Shown here: in pieces, positions 34,854-47,300 of the stretch
How the letters are laid out: the number at the start of each line of letters is the position of its first letter
How positions within the stretch are numbered: the stretch's first letter is position 1
From: Calamus simplicifolius
Lineage: Eukaryota > Streptophyta > Magnoliopsida > Arecales > Arecaceae
Reading direction: 5' to 3'
Length of the DNA stretch: 64,000 nt
NCBI GenBank assembly: GCA_900491605.1
Contig: UESW01004762.1
Location: 441,919-505,918, forward strand
The notes under the pieces: generated by a model
Database searches by the model: none
The model's input: only the letters and a program-made list of their open reading frames with translations
Told to the model about the DNA's origin: nothing
Program-made: the position numbers and the translations under genes

Positions 34854-37800
34854 ACTTTAAATGTTTGCAAAAATTCCAAATGACCCCGCAGCCCTTATCA
34901 CTTTTCCACCTTGCTACAAACTTTTCTCACATAGTTAATGGTGTGTGCATCTTCAACTGCTGAAGAACTACCAACCATATGCCTTATACAAATACAAGCT
35001 TAAGAACAACTATACTAATACACAAACTAGTGCTTGTCTCTATTTCATGATCTGTTTTTTACCATCTATTATGCTTATTGAATTATGAGGTAATGTTCAA
35101 TAAGGAAATTGACATCAATGCAACTATATTTGTAGACACAGATAAATGGCGTCATCTAATTAATCTTTATTAAAATTTGTCCAAAAAATGGTATTACTGA
35201 CCTAGACAATTGGCTAAAAACCAGTGTTCTTGGTGGCTCGAAAGGCTTTGATAGTTGGTATGTCCAGTTAGGGTGAATTTTTTGACTTCTACCATGCCTT
35301 AACAATGCAACAATGCAGAGTATGCAGCACATTCTCGTTTGTTCTAGTTCCATAGGCCAATCTAATCCAATCTAACAAATAAGAACCCGCATATACACTA
35401 GTTGCAGGTTCAGAGATTTTTCCTCTACATCCCCCTTCATCAGAAAAAAAAAAAAGAAGAGTGAAAAGAAAACACCTGCATATTAAAACATGACTATCTT
35501 TGGACAATTGTACGCAAATCTTATGCAAGGCAACAATTTACAGTCACATAGATGCACCGAAACCATCATGTCTACCTGTGAAAGGTATCATATCAAAGAG
35601 GGATTTAGGATTTAGAAAGAGCAGTGTTTATTTTAAATTTTAAATATCTCTTCTTGTTTTAATATATTTGCTTTTTATTCCTAAACAAGCGAATCAACTG
35701 ACAAGCTAAAAACAATTTGCAAATTGTACTTCAATGTATTTCAAACTTAAGTTTTAAACTTCAAATACTTCCACAATTCAGGTCAATTTGAATAGTTTGT
35801 TTCTTAACTACAGTAGTAGTATTTTTGAATGAAAACTACAGATGATCAGAATAGTATGTTTTGGATTTTCAACCTATAGACTTCACAACATTTTTGTCCA
35901 TCACCTCAATATTTAAAATGAAGAAGATGCCATTAACCCATGCATTCTTATTAGGGATTGTAAAATTGGTATTAAAGGTGCACAGAACTTTCGGTTTTAT
36001 TTAATGATTTGACATCGCAAGCAAGGTTGTTCTCCATAATTTAAGATGTAGGGGGGCTGTTTGGATGAGTCTAACATTTTATAGATATTTCTCTATATTA
36101 TGTAACAACCAAAAACAGCACTGATTTGATAGAAAAATATATTTGATTTTTTTTAAAAAAAAATGTGATTAGTAATACAACATCCAATGCAGCCAAGACT
36201 TGATAAAGCACATACAATCATTTTCAAATAGATTGATACTCGACTAAGCATGATCATGCCATCCAAAGGGTCACTTTTCTCACCTTTTGCTTTCTGTCTC
36301 CAACTAAAAATGCCCATCAATACAAAAACAAAGATGGGTGGCAGATTTTGAATCATAATCATATCATGTTATCTTCTTTCATTCCTCCAGCCCCTGTTAC
36401 CCATATGGAGATCTTCATTGCTCTCACCCTAATCTTCTATACTATGTTGAATAAGTCATTTATAGAATTCTCCCCTTATTTACTATCATTGCTGCTCTAT
36501 TTTTTCTCAAAGTACTCTTTCTTTTCTTCAAGAAGAATTAAGGTGCCTATTTCTAACCACTGACCAAAATAAGTCCACCATACAATGACACACCACCTCT
36601 ATAGATTTGCTCATCTTGCATTCATGTGTTACTTCAATAGCCAAGAACCATATTGATCCATTCAGGCACATTTTCTCCTCTTATTTATTAAAAAATGCTA
36701 AATGCTTTTTTTTTTGACAAATCCCTGGTTTCTAATTTATCGCACAGCCTCAGATTATCATATCTGTAAAGACTCCATTCCATAGGCTTTACTGTGATAG
36801 AGCAATAACGTAAACCTTCAACCTCCAGAAACTAAAAATCCCTTCTGTGGTTTCAGTCAAACCATTCATCCCTTCACAAGTCTCACATACCAACATTATA
36901 TTTAAATATAAACAACATACACAGAAAGCCCAATCTCAAGCCTCAAGAACATCCATTAAATTTCCTGTCAGGGGGGGGAAAACATATGTTATACATCAGC
37001 ATGCAGAAAAAAAATACAGCCATTCATAAAAATCTCAAGGCCACAGCACACGGATTTGCAAACAAACATCAGCAAGTTATCAACATAACAGTATCAAACG
37101 GCAATTTATTTACCACAATTATAAGATGGTAAGGGTTGAGTCTGACGGATGATGTACATTGGTATTCTCAAGGTAGATAGTTCTGTGCAGGAAAGAATTA
37201 AAATGTCAAATACTAGAGTTAAAATGAGCAGTCAATCAAGCATTCAAAGTTATTCCAGCCCTTCAACAATTTCTGCAACAGAACTAACCAGTAACCAATT
37301 AAAATATGCTCGGGAAGATAATACTCACATGACAGCCTTTGACCTGGAGAGTAGCAATGTTTAGGAGCATGAAATCACACCTGACTCACTTAAATGCATA
37401 AAGGAAAATGCATTCAGAAAATAGGTCACTCCACATTGACAGAAAAGTATTTCCTCATTGTCCTTGCCCCTGAAAGCCATTTGGTGACCTTGGGCTTGAG
37501 TCAACAAACCTCTGAAAACTAAACTTCTTTTGCACAACCAGAGCTTATCAAAAGTGAGCCCACCGGCCCTCATTTCATTTCCTACCAATCCTTGTTTCAT
37601 GTCATTGAAATACAACCCAGAGCAGCTAAGATACTAAACATAGCAGGACACACAACAGATGCCAATCATTTATCTTAACAGAAAATCCTTGTGCAAGATT
37701 ACTGCCACAAATAAATATTAATATTTCAGTACATACTATCATCTATTGCTGTGGACCACAAGCAAGTTGTGCCATCAAAGCAAATGAAAGTGTTCCATGG

Positions 37801-38180
37801 CATGACATCTGCCACCAAATATTACTTTTCACTGGTCATAAACGCAACAATGTCACAATCTTTATAAACTAAAGACCTCATTTCTTTGCGTCCCATGATG
37901 TGATAAGCGGACAAGGCAAGATTTTAATAAATTTTGAATCAAGAGAAGTTGTCGAAGCCTTCACTGAAATTGCAAGATATTCTTGTGCGCTGTTTTGAGC
38001 TGTCGGCTGCTACAATCTTGCAAATAGATTTGTTCTGTTCCCCAAACACGATTCACAAAAAGAAAAGTAAACGGAAGAGTACTGCGCATTTTCATAATAA
38101 ACCAAGAAACTTAAAACGAGCATATCTACATAACAAAAGGCTTAATTAATTCCAAATACGAGTAGAACATGTGCATCAAA
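34854..38180. other. Intergenic region and distal 3' flank of GRP2
   Basis: No supported gene. AT-rich with many short homopolymers. A sequence near 36053-36075 (GGGGCTGTTTGGATGAG) resembles the end of a Tourist-like MITE, but no partner end was found. Confidence 0.5.
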
Positions 38181-38280
38181 TCCCAACAATATAAAGCCTG
38201 GAAAAAGATAAAACTTATATTTCTGAAAGCAAATACCCACAAGATTAAAATGCATGGCATAAAAGGGACAAAAAAAAAAA

Positions 38281-38293
38281 GGGGGGGGGGGGA
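38281..38293. repeat. G homopolymer after an A run in the GRP2 3' untranslated region
   Basis: About 13 consecutive G bases follow a run of A, some 50 bases past the GRP2 stop codon. Such runs are prone to slippage and assembly error. Confidence 0.8.
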
Positions 38294-38341
38294 AAGGAGA
38301 TCAAATCCACGATACTATCATTTAGGAGAAGCACTATTACT

Positions 38342-39123
38342 TCAGGCACCGTGAGGACACTCCCTCGCGAAATGACCTTGCTCTCCACAGTTGTAGCAAC
38401 CTCCGCCGCCATATCCATCGTACCTAGCTCCGCCGCCGCTAACATAGCCGCCGCCGCCGCTACCATAGCCGCCGCCGCCGCCCTGGTTACAATCCCTGGC
38501 CAAGTGCCCAGTCCTTCCACAGTTGTAGCAGGGCCCACCACCACCATAGGCACCGCTGCTATACCCTCCCCCACCACCACCATAGCCACCGCTGCTATAC
38601 CCTCCACCACCCCCACCATAACCACCGCTGCTATACCCTCCACCAACCCCACCATAGCCACCGCTGCTATACCCTCCACCACTCCCACCATAGCCACCGC
38701 TGCTATACCCTCCACCACCACCACCATAGCCACCGCTGCTCATCCTCCCGCCTCTTCCCCCGCTCATCCACCCTCTCCCATATCCACCGCCACCGCCGCT
38801 GCTGTAGCTTCCACCATAACCACCTCCATATCTTCCGCCTCCCCTACCTCTACCGCCGGAGTATCCCCTCCCTCCGCCGCCGGCGGGAGAGATGGCGGAT
38901 CCATCGGGGCCGGTGACGTCGACGGCCTTGGAGCGGCCATCGTCGCCGCACTCGACGGAGAACTCGACGGCGTCGCCTTCGGCGAGAGAGCGGAAGCCGT
39001 CGGAGCGGATGGCGGTCTGGTGTACGAAGAGGTCCTCGCCGCCGTTGTCCGGAGCGATGAAGCCGAATCCCTTCGTCACGTTGAACCACTTCACCGTCCC
39101 CCCTGCCGTCCGTCTTCCGCCAT
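38342..39123 (-). CDS. GRP2: Cold-shock-domain glycine-rich zinc-knuckle protein (GRP2/CSP2 type), one base short near the start
   Basis: This encodes an RNA chaperone that melts RNA secondary structure; plant members act in nucleus and cytoplasm and respond to cold. From the N-terminus it has a cold-shock domain with RNP motifs KGFGFI and LFVHQ, then a Gly-rich region with about six 12-residue repeats of the type SSGGYGGGGGGY, and two CCHC knuckles (CYNCGRTGHLARDC and CYNCGEQGHFAREC). It ends CPHGA at 38342. It appears to be a single exon, about 260 residues. The only plausible ATG is at 39123, opening MAEDGRQ, but it is out of frame with the cold-shock domain. A six-C run at 39098-39103 (G run in the gene) is one base short of joining them. 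The in-frame codon before KWF is GTG, and no upstream in-frame ATG exists. A loss in that run, by assembly or mutation, is the simplest reading. Two knuckles match GRP2/CSP2 rather than the many-knuckle CSP1/CSP3. Confidence 0.9.
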
Positions 39124-39129
39124 CCCAGC

Positions 39130-39172
39130 ACCCAGAACCCTAACGCTAACCCTAACCCTAACCCTAACCCTA
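39130..39172 (-). promoter_or_regulatory. Telomere-like TTAGGG repeats in the GRP2 leader or promoter
   Basis: The plus strand holds CCCTAA units with one variant (CGCTAA), about five in a row, just upstream of the GRP2 start. Telo-box type AACCCTAA motifs near transcription starts are known in plant genes for translation and RNA-handling proteins. A regulatory role here is inferred from position. Confidence 0.55.
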
Positions 39173-39497
39173 GCTGGAAGGAGAGAAATCCCAGAAGGGC
39201 CGGCGGCGGCGGAGATCTACCCCTCTGTTCGTTACTCCTCCTCGGAGACTCTGGGATTTCAAACGGCACAAGCTATCGCTCTTTGTGGACGAGGATTTGA
39301 GGGATTGAACGGCAGGGATTGATTGGGCTTTACGCGTTTAAGAGACGAATCGACGAGGGTTACGACTTTGGAAAAATAAATAATGGTAAAGATTTTGTAC
39401 CCCTTCACAGCTCCAAGCGTGTCGAAGTTATGACAGTCACGTTTATTTTTGAGAGCAAATCATCGAACATCTGATTTGGTCAGCGGGCCAAATGCTT

Positions 39498-39503
39498 ATT
39501 GTT

Positions 39504-39509
<6 letters not shown>
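39498..39509. repeat. Left target-site duplication of L1-A
   Basis: ATTGTTCCTTTT here is repeated exactly at 42027-42038. It abuts the poly(T) tract that is the poly(A) tail of the minus-strand L1. Confidence 0.85.
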
Positions 39510-39551
<42 letters not shown>

Positions 39552-42026
39552 ATACAAGCGGATAATCATACTAATCTAGTACGAATTATTCCAGATATGT
39601 CAGAATGCAAAATTTGCTGTAATACAGAGGGACAGGGATCACCCAGCCGCCAAATCCAACCAGCAGCATGCTGAGCCACAAATGTTGCTATCCAATCGGC
39701 CGTCGAGTTGGCTTCACGGTAGATATGACGAATCCGGACAGAACCAACTCTCTGTAAAATAGACCATGTGTCCCTGAGAATAGGAATACTGGGGCCGTTG
39801 AAAATATTCTCCTTTCTCAGCCATCGGATAACCGTCATCGAATCACCCTCGATAACGAGACGATGAGCATGGAAGTGCTGAGAGGCATAATAAATACCTG
39901 CCCAAGCTGCATAAAGTTCAATCATAGGGACAGAGGAATCAAGGGTACCAAAACCACCCGCAGCCAGCATATCACCCTGAGGACCACGAATGATAAACGC
40001 AGACCCAGCAGCTCTGCCACGGACACTCCCATCGAAGTTGATTTTGATAAACCCTGGTGGGGGGGCTCCCAGGAAATGAAAACCGTATGCCGGTTCGCTG
40101 CCGAAGCAGCAGGGGAACCCCAGAGGCCAGAGGATTCAAGACCAACAGCATGAAAAGCTTGGGCATAATCCGCAGACAAAGATCTGATCCTTCTAACAAG
40201 CCGATGTGGAGTGGTAACATCATCAGAGAAGATGAGGTGGTTCCTCGATATCCAAATCTGATAAGCCGTGATCGCCCAGAGACCTTGTTTATGCTGGGAA
40301 GCCCTCCGGAGATCAAGAAAGAAGAGGGAACATAGGGATCCCGAACCACCCACATTATAGGAGTAACCCATCATCTGCCAAATCAACCTGGCTCGTGGAC
40401 ATATGAAGATCGCATGATCCGCAGTCTCATCCTCCAATCCACACAGAGAGCAAGTCGGCTGGATAAGCAAACCCCTACGGGAAAGCATGACACTCGTCGG
40501 AAGACAGTCCCAAAGAAGCTTCCAGATGAATACCTGGACCCGGGGAAGAGTAGGAAGCGACCAGATCCAAGCAGCACCTTCGTGACCAGGGGCTGGGGCC
40601 TGAAAACCTTCATAAGATCCCTAAGAGGGGCTTTGGAAAGATAGGATCTCTGCCATACTCTAGCATCCATCGAAGGTCCGGAGGTGAGAGGAATAGATAA
40701 AATCCGCCGAGAGAGCTCATCACCAAAGAACCTGATCACTCTATCGGTATCCCAAGAAGAGGGATCTAAAGAAATCAGATCCCTAACCTTCATCTTGGAG
40801 GGGACATCAATGTTGATAAAAGAAGGCCACTGAGAAAGAGGGAGCTCAGATATCCAGGAGTCCTGAATCACATCAACAGAATGACCATCTCCAATCATCC
40901 ATGTAGTTCTCTTAAGAATAGACTCGCCATAATGACATACCTCCTTCCAAAAGAAGGAGCACCCCCTGGGCGGCCCAATACACTCCCCAGGCTTCCATTC
41001 ACCATACCTCGCCCGCATAAGAGAACTCCACATACATTGCGGCTCCAGAAGGAAACGAGAAGCATGTCTGGCCAAGAGGGCTTGCCGTCTGATCCTCAGA
41101 GATTGGATCCCGAGACCACCTTCCTGAATAGGCATACATATCATATCCCAAGGTAATAGATGAGTGCCGTGCCCATCTTGCATGGAGGCCCAAAGGAAGT
41201 CTCTGAAGATTCTCTCAATCCTCCGAAGGCAAGTAATAGGGATGGCCGCATTCGAAAGCAAATAGAGAGGCAGAGAGGAAAGAACTGATCGAATAATGGT
41301 GACTCTGGCCATCATAGATAGGCCGGTAACCTGCCATCCCTCAATACGCTGACAAACCCTCCTCTCTAAATCAGCAAAGTCAGAGCAACGAGGACGTCTA
41401 CCGGTCATGGGAATCCCCAGATACATAAATCGGTCAGTCTGAGTAGAGATACCCAGCAAAGAGATAATGGTTGCTTTAATAGACCTGAAAGTCTTCGGGC
41501 TAAAGCAGATGGAAGATTTAAGATAATTGACCTTCTGACCCGAGGCCTGACAATACCGCTGCAGAATAGAATCAACAGAAACCGCATTATCAATAGAGGC
41601 CTGACCCAGGATAATGCAGTCATCAGCAAACATGAGATGAGAGACAGAAGGACCGCCAACCCCATCCATAAAAGGGACAATCGCCCGATCGCATTGAGCC
41701 TGATAAAAAGCTCGGGAAAGATCGTCCGCGGCCAAAATGAACAACAAGGGGGATAGAGGACAGCCCTGACGTAACCCTACCGAAGACTGGAAAAACTCAG
41801 TCAAACCCCCGTTAATAACCAAAGCAAAGGAAGGCCTCTGAATACAAGCCATAATCCACTCAATAAACACCCCGTCAAAACCAAACTCCTGAAGAGAGCT
41901 TTGAAGAAAAGCCCAACTCAGTCTATCGTAAGCTCTCTCCATGTCAAGTTTGACAGCCATAAGACACCGTCTAGCTGGGGCTCTCTGCAGATCATGCATA
42001 AACTCCTGAGTAATAAGGATATTATG
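39510..42026 (-). mobile_element. L1-type LINE (L1-A), 5'-truncated, with poly(A) tail
   Basis: The element runs from its truncated 5' end at 42026 to a 41-45 base T tract (its poly(A) tail on the minus strand) at 39506-39550. It is bracketed by the perfect 12-base repeat ATTGTTCCTTTT (39498-39509 and 42027-42038). The right copy is followed by AA, so the nick site was TTTT/AA, the preferred L1 endonuclease target. It lacks ORF1, the endonuclease and the start of the reverse transcriptase. It shares its family with L1-B (44364-50200), as the motif MAVKLDMERAYDRLS occurs in both. Confidence 0.93.
39566..42026 (-). pseudogene. L1-A ORF2 fragment: reverse transcriptase, zf-RVT, RNase H
   Basis: Translation runs open from the truncation point (42026) through MAVKLDMERAYDRLSW, GLRQGCPLSPLLFILAADDL and the catalytic FADD in LMFADDCIILG. 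The first frame ends at 40383. Near 40560 the sense frame shifts to 40488-39922, which holds the zf-RVT segment (WKLLWDCLPTSV, CSLCGLEDETADHAIFICPRA). It shifts again near 39960 to an RNase H-like domain (ELYAAWAGIYYASQH, VIEGDSMTVIRWL, IYREANSTADWIA) ending at 39566. A C-terminal RNase H is typical of many plant L1 elements. The polymerase site is intact, but truncation and two frameshifts prevent function. Confidence 0.9.
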
Positions 42027-42038
42027 ATTGTTCCTTTT
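42027..42038. repeat. Right target-site duplication of L1-A
   Basis: Exact copy of the repeat at 39498-39509, directly next to the truncated 5' end of L1-A. Confidence 0.85.
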
Positions 42039-42964
42039 AATTTATCAGATTAGAAGACATTTATCCTCATCTTCTTATTCTATGCCAAGTTTTTTTATAA
42101 CTAGAGATCATCTAATGTCGCCTGATCTTTGTGGTCAAGAACAACGCCATCTAACGAAGCATCCAGTGGTTTATAATTTATATGCTATATAGAAAGGAAG
42201 TTAAATTTAATTATACTTGTGTGTAACCAAATCTTTAATTTGATTTTTTTATTATTTCTAAATGTATACGAATCTTGAAGCTATTTATCTTTTTTTTTTT
42301 TAAAATTTATAATATGTATAGATCTGAAGATAAAAAATAATAATTAAATCCGAGCTAGATTATATATAAATGTAGTCAGAGATCTAAGCTAGATTATATA
42401 TAAATATAGTCAGGTTTAACTTTCTTTCTATAATATAATCTTTTACTATTTCTTTAGCATTGTAACTATATTCTTATTTAAAAACGAATTCTATTCAGGT
42501 GATCTATATGAAAACAAAAAATAAGATTTATTATTTGATCTATATGAAAAACAAAAAATAAGATTTATTATTTGGGAAGCCTTTTGAGCATCATCACCGA
42601 TCATCATTATCATCCTAAGAGACATAAGCTGGTGTTTTCTTTGGATTTCAACCATTGTTAATTCCTCAAATTTTACATCTCTTGTTTTCTTGTTTTTTTA
42701 ATATAGACCCAAGAGGAAAAGATCCATGGTGTCTCACGAGAAAGATCATGCAGGTATGCTATATATATATAGCTTTTAAGGGTTATTGGTGAAGCCACTC
42801 CAACATGCACCATCTTTATATTGCTCTTATATTAAAATTTCATGATGCTAACTACAGTGACATTATGTTTTTGTGATAATTTAAATCCAACTTTAGATTT
42901 CAGCAACCATACATATATAGATAAGTAGTTTGAATACCTACTAGTTATCCAGGAATCCTGAACT
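42039..42964. other. AT-rich intergenic segment
   Basis: No supported gene. Contains two short local duplications: AGATCTAAGCTAGATTATAT-like units near 42350-42415, and ATCTATATGAAAA(A)CAAAAAATAAG units near 42503-42565. Confidence 0.5.
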
Positions 42965-42967
42965 TTA

Positions 42968-43271
42968 GGCAGTGTTTGATACGGGGGATAAGGAAGGATA
43001 TCCAGGGGATATCCCTTCTTATTCCCAAATGCTATACTTAGAAGGGATAGGTCTGAAAAAATTTAATCAAAGGGGATAACCCATGGTTAACCATGGTTAA
43101 CCATGGGTTATCCGCTGAACTTATTTCCTAGGAAACCTAGAAACAATTAAAGTTATCCCTTGATGGCAGACTTGTAATTTAAAAAAAAATGCTTATTCCT
43201 CAGCTATCCTCTGGATAAATGCTATCTCGTACATTTATCCAGGAATAGCTTTTGGGCTATCAAACACTAAC
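42968..43271. mobile_element. Tourist-like (PIF/Harbinger) MITE
   Basis: The element is 304 bp with terminal inverted repeats GGCAGTGTTTGATA and (reverse complement of the right end) GTTAGTGTTTGATA. They are identical over 11 bases. It is flanked by TTA on both sides (42965-42967 and 43272-43274), the target-site duplication of the Harbinger superfamily. It is non-coding. A central segment repeats CCATGGTTAA, making an internal palindrome near 43079-43110. Confidence 0.82.
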
Positions 43272-43274
43272 TTA

Positions 43275-43693
43275 TTGTTGAGTACCAAAATAAGTACATA
43301 CAACATGAAGCAATTGGCATGCATGAATGACATAGGAAGTGACTACATAAGTTAAAATGAGTTTTTCACGGATGAATTCAGGTCTTATTAGGTTAACAGT
43401 GAATGAAGGCAAGAGAAGCAAGAACTTTTGTGGTGGATAAATAATTTTTCTTAAAAACCCTTTCATGAAATAATCTATTTTAGTAATTTAAGATTATCAT
43501 GCAAGTTACTGTACTAATAAAGTATAGTAATGTAGATAGTAATATTTAATTTTAGATAATCTAAGATTATCATAAATCATATTAATCTAATTTTTTAAAA
43601 AAATTATGGATATCTAAGATTACTCAAGTTTAGCGATCTTAGATTATGCTCTTAACTTTATATAATATTTAATAGTATAATATTTAAATATTG

Positions 43694-43735
<42 letters not shown>

Positions 43736-44363
43736 ATATATACATATACACACATATTTAATGTTCTAAATAATATTATGTTTTTATGTATTTATATAAA
43801 TATTGAACGTAAACTATTAATACTTTTATTTTCTTGCATATTAAATTATTAATAATATAAAATTAGTATTTTTATTATTTTAAATTTTTTAAATATTATT
43901 TAATATTTACATATATAATATATAAATTAAATTAAATAATTTTTATAATACTTTATTATATTTATAAAATAACAACAAGTCTTAATTCTAAACTAGCTAA
44001 GAATAACTACATGAGACTTTTTTTCTTCAATCAACTCGTTTTGAATAATATTTGTAATAATATTTTTAAAATAATTCTATAAATAATTCTTATATTTTAT
44101 CATAATACTTTATATTAAAGGAAAAAATTATTTAAAAAATAAAAAGATTTATAATAAATATAAATATTAAGATAAATCAAATATGATAATTTAATAAACA
44201 AGTGCAAGATGATCATACTACCATGGACCAAGCATCCCCTTAAAGCCTGTGGAATTGGTCAACTTTGACCAGAAATAATGTAATTTTTTATATCACATGA
44301 GCATGGCACCCAAGATAGACCATATTCGGGATGCTGGTAAAAACTACAGCATAGATTCATAAG
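43275..44363. other. AT-rich intergenic segment with (TA)n microsatellite
   Basis: No supported gene. A (TA)n tract of about 40 bases lies at 43697-43738. The rest is extremely AT-rich, with a base composition unlike the neighbouring L1 copies. Confidence 0.6.
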
Positions 44364-44394
44364 TTTTTTTTTTTTTTTTGAAAAAGGTGGGTGA

Positions 44395-47300
44395 TCATAT
44401 CAGTCTAGTACAAGTCAGTCCGAATAGATCAGAAAATAGAAGTTGTTTAAGTACAATGGGACAGGAGTCACCCTGTTTCCATAACCAAAAACCCAAAAAA
44501 TGAGCTGCTACACCCGTAACCCAATCGGCCGCCGAGTTGGCCTCACGGTAAACTTGACGGATCTGGGTGTTGAAGACCTCCCGCAGAATAGACCAAACAT
44601 CCAAAAGCAGAGGGTTACTCGGAGAGTGACCGTAGCAATCCTACCGGAGCCAGCATATAACTGTGAAAGAGTCTTCCTCTATAAAGAGACTCTGGGCATG
44701 AAAGATCCGTGTAGCATAGGAAATGCCAGCCCATGATGCGTACAGCTCTACCATAGGAACAGAGGAGTCAAGGAGACCAAATCCCTATGCCGCCAACATA
44801 TCACCTTCCATCCCTCTGATAATAAAAGCAGATCCCGCTAATCTGCCTCGCACACTTTCATCGAAGTTGATTTTAACATATCCTTAAGGGGCTCCCAAGA
44901 GATAAAAATCGTCTGCCGATTCGCTACCGAAGTAGTAGGGGAACCATAGTGTCCAGAGCTGTTAAAATCAAGAGCAGAGCAGTGGAGTGTGAAATCAGCA
45001 TAGAAGGATATAGCTTTTCGAGCAATCCACTGAGAGGAGACAGAGTCTTCGGTGAAAATCAGCTGATTCCGAGATAACCATATCTGGTACGCTATGGCAG
45101 CCTAAATGGTATCCTGCTGCTGGTTATCCTCCCTAATATCTCTTAGAAAGGAGGTCTGCCTCGAGCTCGTACCCCCCTCCCTAAGCTGATATCCCACAAG
45201 ATGCCATATCTGTCTCGCTCTGGGGCATTCGAAGATGGCATGGTCAATAGTCTCATCCTTCTAATCACACAAAGAGCAAGTAGCCTGAATGGGCAAACCC
45301 CTACCTGAGAGCAAAGAGCAAGTAGGAAGACAGTTCCACTTAAGCTTCTAAAGAAAGAGCTGAAGCCTGGAATGGATATGAAGCTTCTATATCCAAGCAG
45401 CATCCCTCGTGACCTAGGGTTGTGACCTAAACATCTTCACAAGATCCTTGGTCGGAGCCCTAAAGAGACATGATCTCCTCCATAATATAGTATCCTCAGC
45501 ACGGCCATCAACAAGCGGAATAGAAAGAATCCGACGTGCTAGCTCCTCACCGAAAAACCGAGACACCATGGGTATATGCCAGGAGCGGAGATCCTGAGAG
45601 ATCATATTAGACACTCTCATATGCTAAGGGACATCAATACTGATAAAAGTAGGCCAATGCGAGAAAGGGAGCTCCGAAAGCCAAATGTTGTGGACAGCAT
45701 TCACCGATGAACCATCTCCAATCATCCATGTGATGTTGTGCATGACAGCTGGCACACGGCAACACACCTTCCAGAAGAAGGAAAAACCATAAGAGGAATG
45801 AGTAGTCATGTTAGGAGTCCACTCACCATATCGAGCATGCATAAAGGAACTCTAAAAACAATGCGGGTCAAGAAGGAAACGAGAAGCATGTCTAGCAAGC
45901 ATAACCTCTCTCCGCACCACTAACGACTGAATACCGAGGCCTCCTTCAATGATTGGCAAGCAAATGGTGTCCCAAGCCAGTAAATGTATACCATGGCCAT
46001 CTTGCATCGAGGCCCAGAGGAAGTCTCTAAAACACATCTCTATCCTTCGAAGACAAGTAATTGGGATAACAACATTGGATAGTAAATGAAGAGGTAGGGA
46101 CGATAGAACCGAACGGAGGAGGGTAATCCGAGCCATCATAGATAACCTTGTAACCTGCCAACTGTCTATACGTTCTAGGACCCGGCGTTCAAGCTCATTG
46201 AAATCGAAGCAACATGGCCGCCTACCAGTGATAGGGATCCCCAAATACATTATTCGGTCAGCCTGAGTAAAGATGCCAAACGTTTGGAGAATGGCTGACC
46301 TTATAGAGCTGGAAGTCTTCGGACTAAAACAAACTATAGATTTCTGAAGATTAACCTTCTGCCCTGAGGCCCGACAGTAATCCTGCACAATCACAGCGTT
46401 ACAGACATTAGCCTTCCCCAACAAGATACAATCATTAGCAAAAAGGAGATAAGAGACCGAAGGCCCATCTAGTCCAACCCAGAAGGGGGCAATTCAAAAT
46501 CGTGCTGCACCTGGTGGGCGTGCGCGATAAATCATCAGCGGCAAGGATGAACAATAATAAGGAAAGCGGACAGCCTTGGCACAGCCCCACAACCGAATGG
46601 AAGAATTCCGTCTGGCAGCCATTGATAATGAGCGAGAAAGAAGGTCTATAGATGTATGCCATAATCCAATCAATAAAAATCCGTCAAACCCAAACTCCAG
46701 AAGCGTCCTATGCAAAAAAACCCTAGCTCAGTCTATCATAAGCTCGTTCCATATCGAGTTTAACAGCCATAAAACTCTGCCGGTCGGAGGACCTGTGTAG
46801 GTCATGCATAAACTCTTGGGCTATCAAGACATTATCTGATATGCTGTGCCCTCTGATAAAAGCATCATGTTCCACAGATATAATGCGAGGTATTACTATC
46901 CTCAAATTATTAGCTAAGAGCCGGAAACATACCTTATACAGGATAGTGCATAGACTGATGGGCCTGTAGTGTAGGGGAGTAGAAGCATCCGAGCATTTGG
47001 GCAACATGATGATAAGAGTCTGATTCCACTCAGTCGGAATGCCTTTAGATTGGAATGCACTCAGGATGGCCTGCTGAAAATCGTGCCCATCAATGCTCCA
47101 ATATATCCGAAAGGAAAAGGGCGGAAACCCATCAGGCCCAGGGACCTTGTCCGGCCCAAGATCCCATAAAGCCGATCGAATCTCGTCCCCTATGATAGGT
47201 CTAATTAGAAGGTTATTCTCATTTACTGAGACCTTCTTAGAGAGCATGACCGGGTGGACAGGGAACCCATCACCAGTAAGCTCAACCATCTGGACTAAAA

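Noticed and set aside
36050..36080. GGGGCTGTTTGGATGAG, like a Tourist MITE terminus
   Set aside because: No matching inverted end or target-site duplication was found nearby.
38351..39322. A 323-codon plus-strand open frame
   Set aside because: It is the antisense shadow of the Gly-rich GRP2 gene; its Thr/Ala/Pro-rich sequence comes from the complement of Gly codons.
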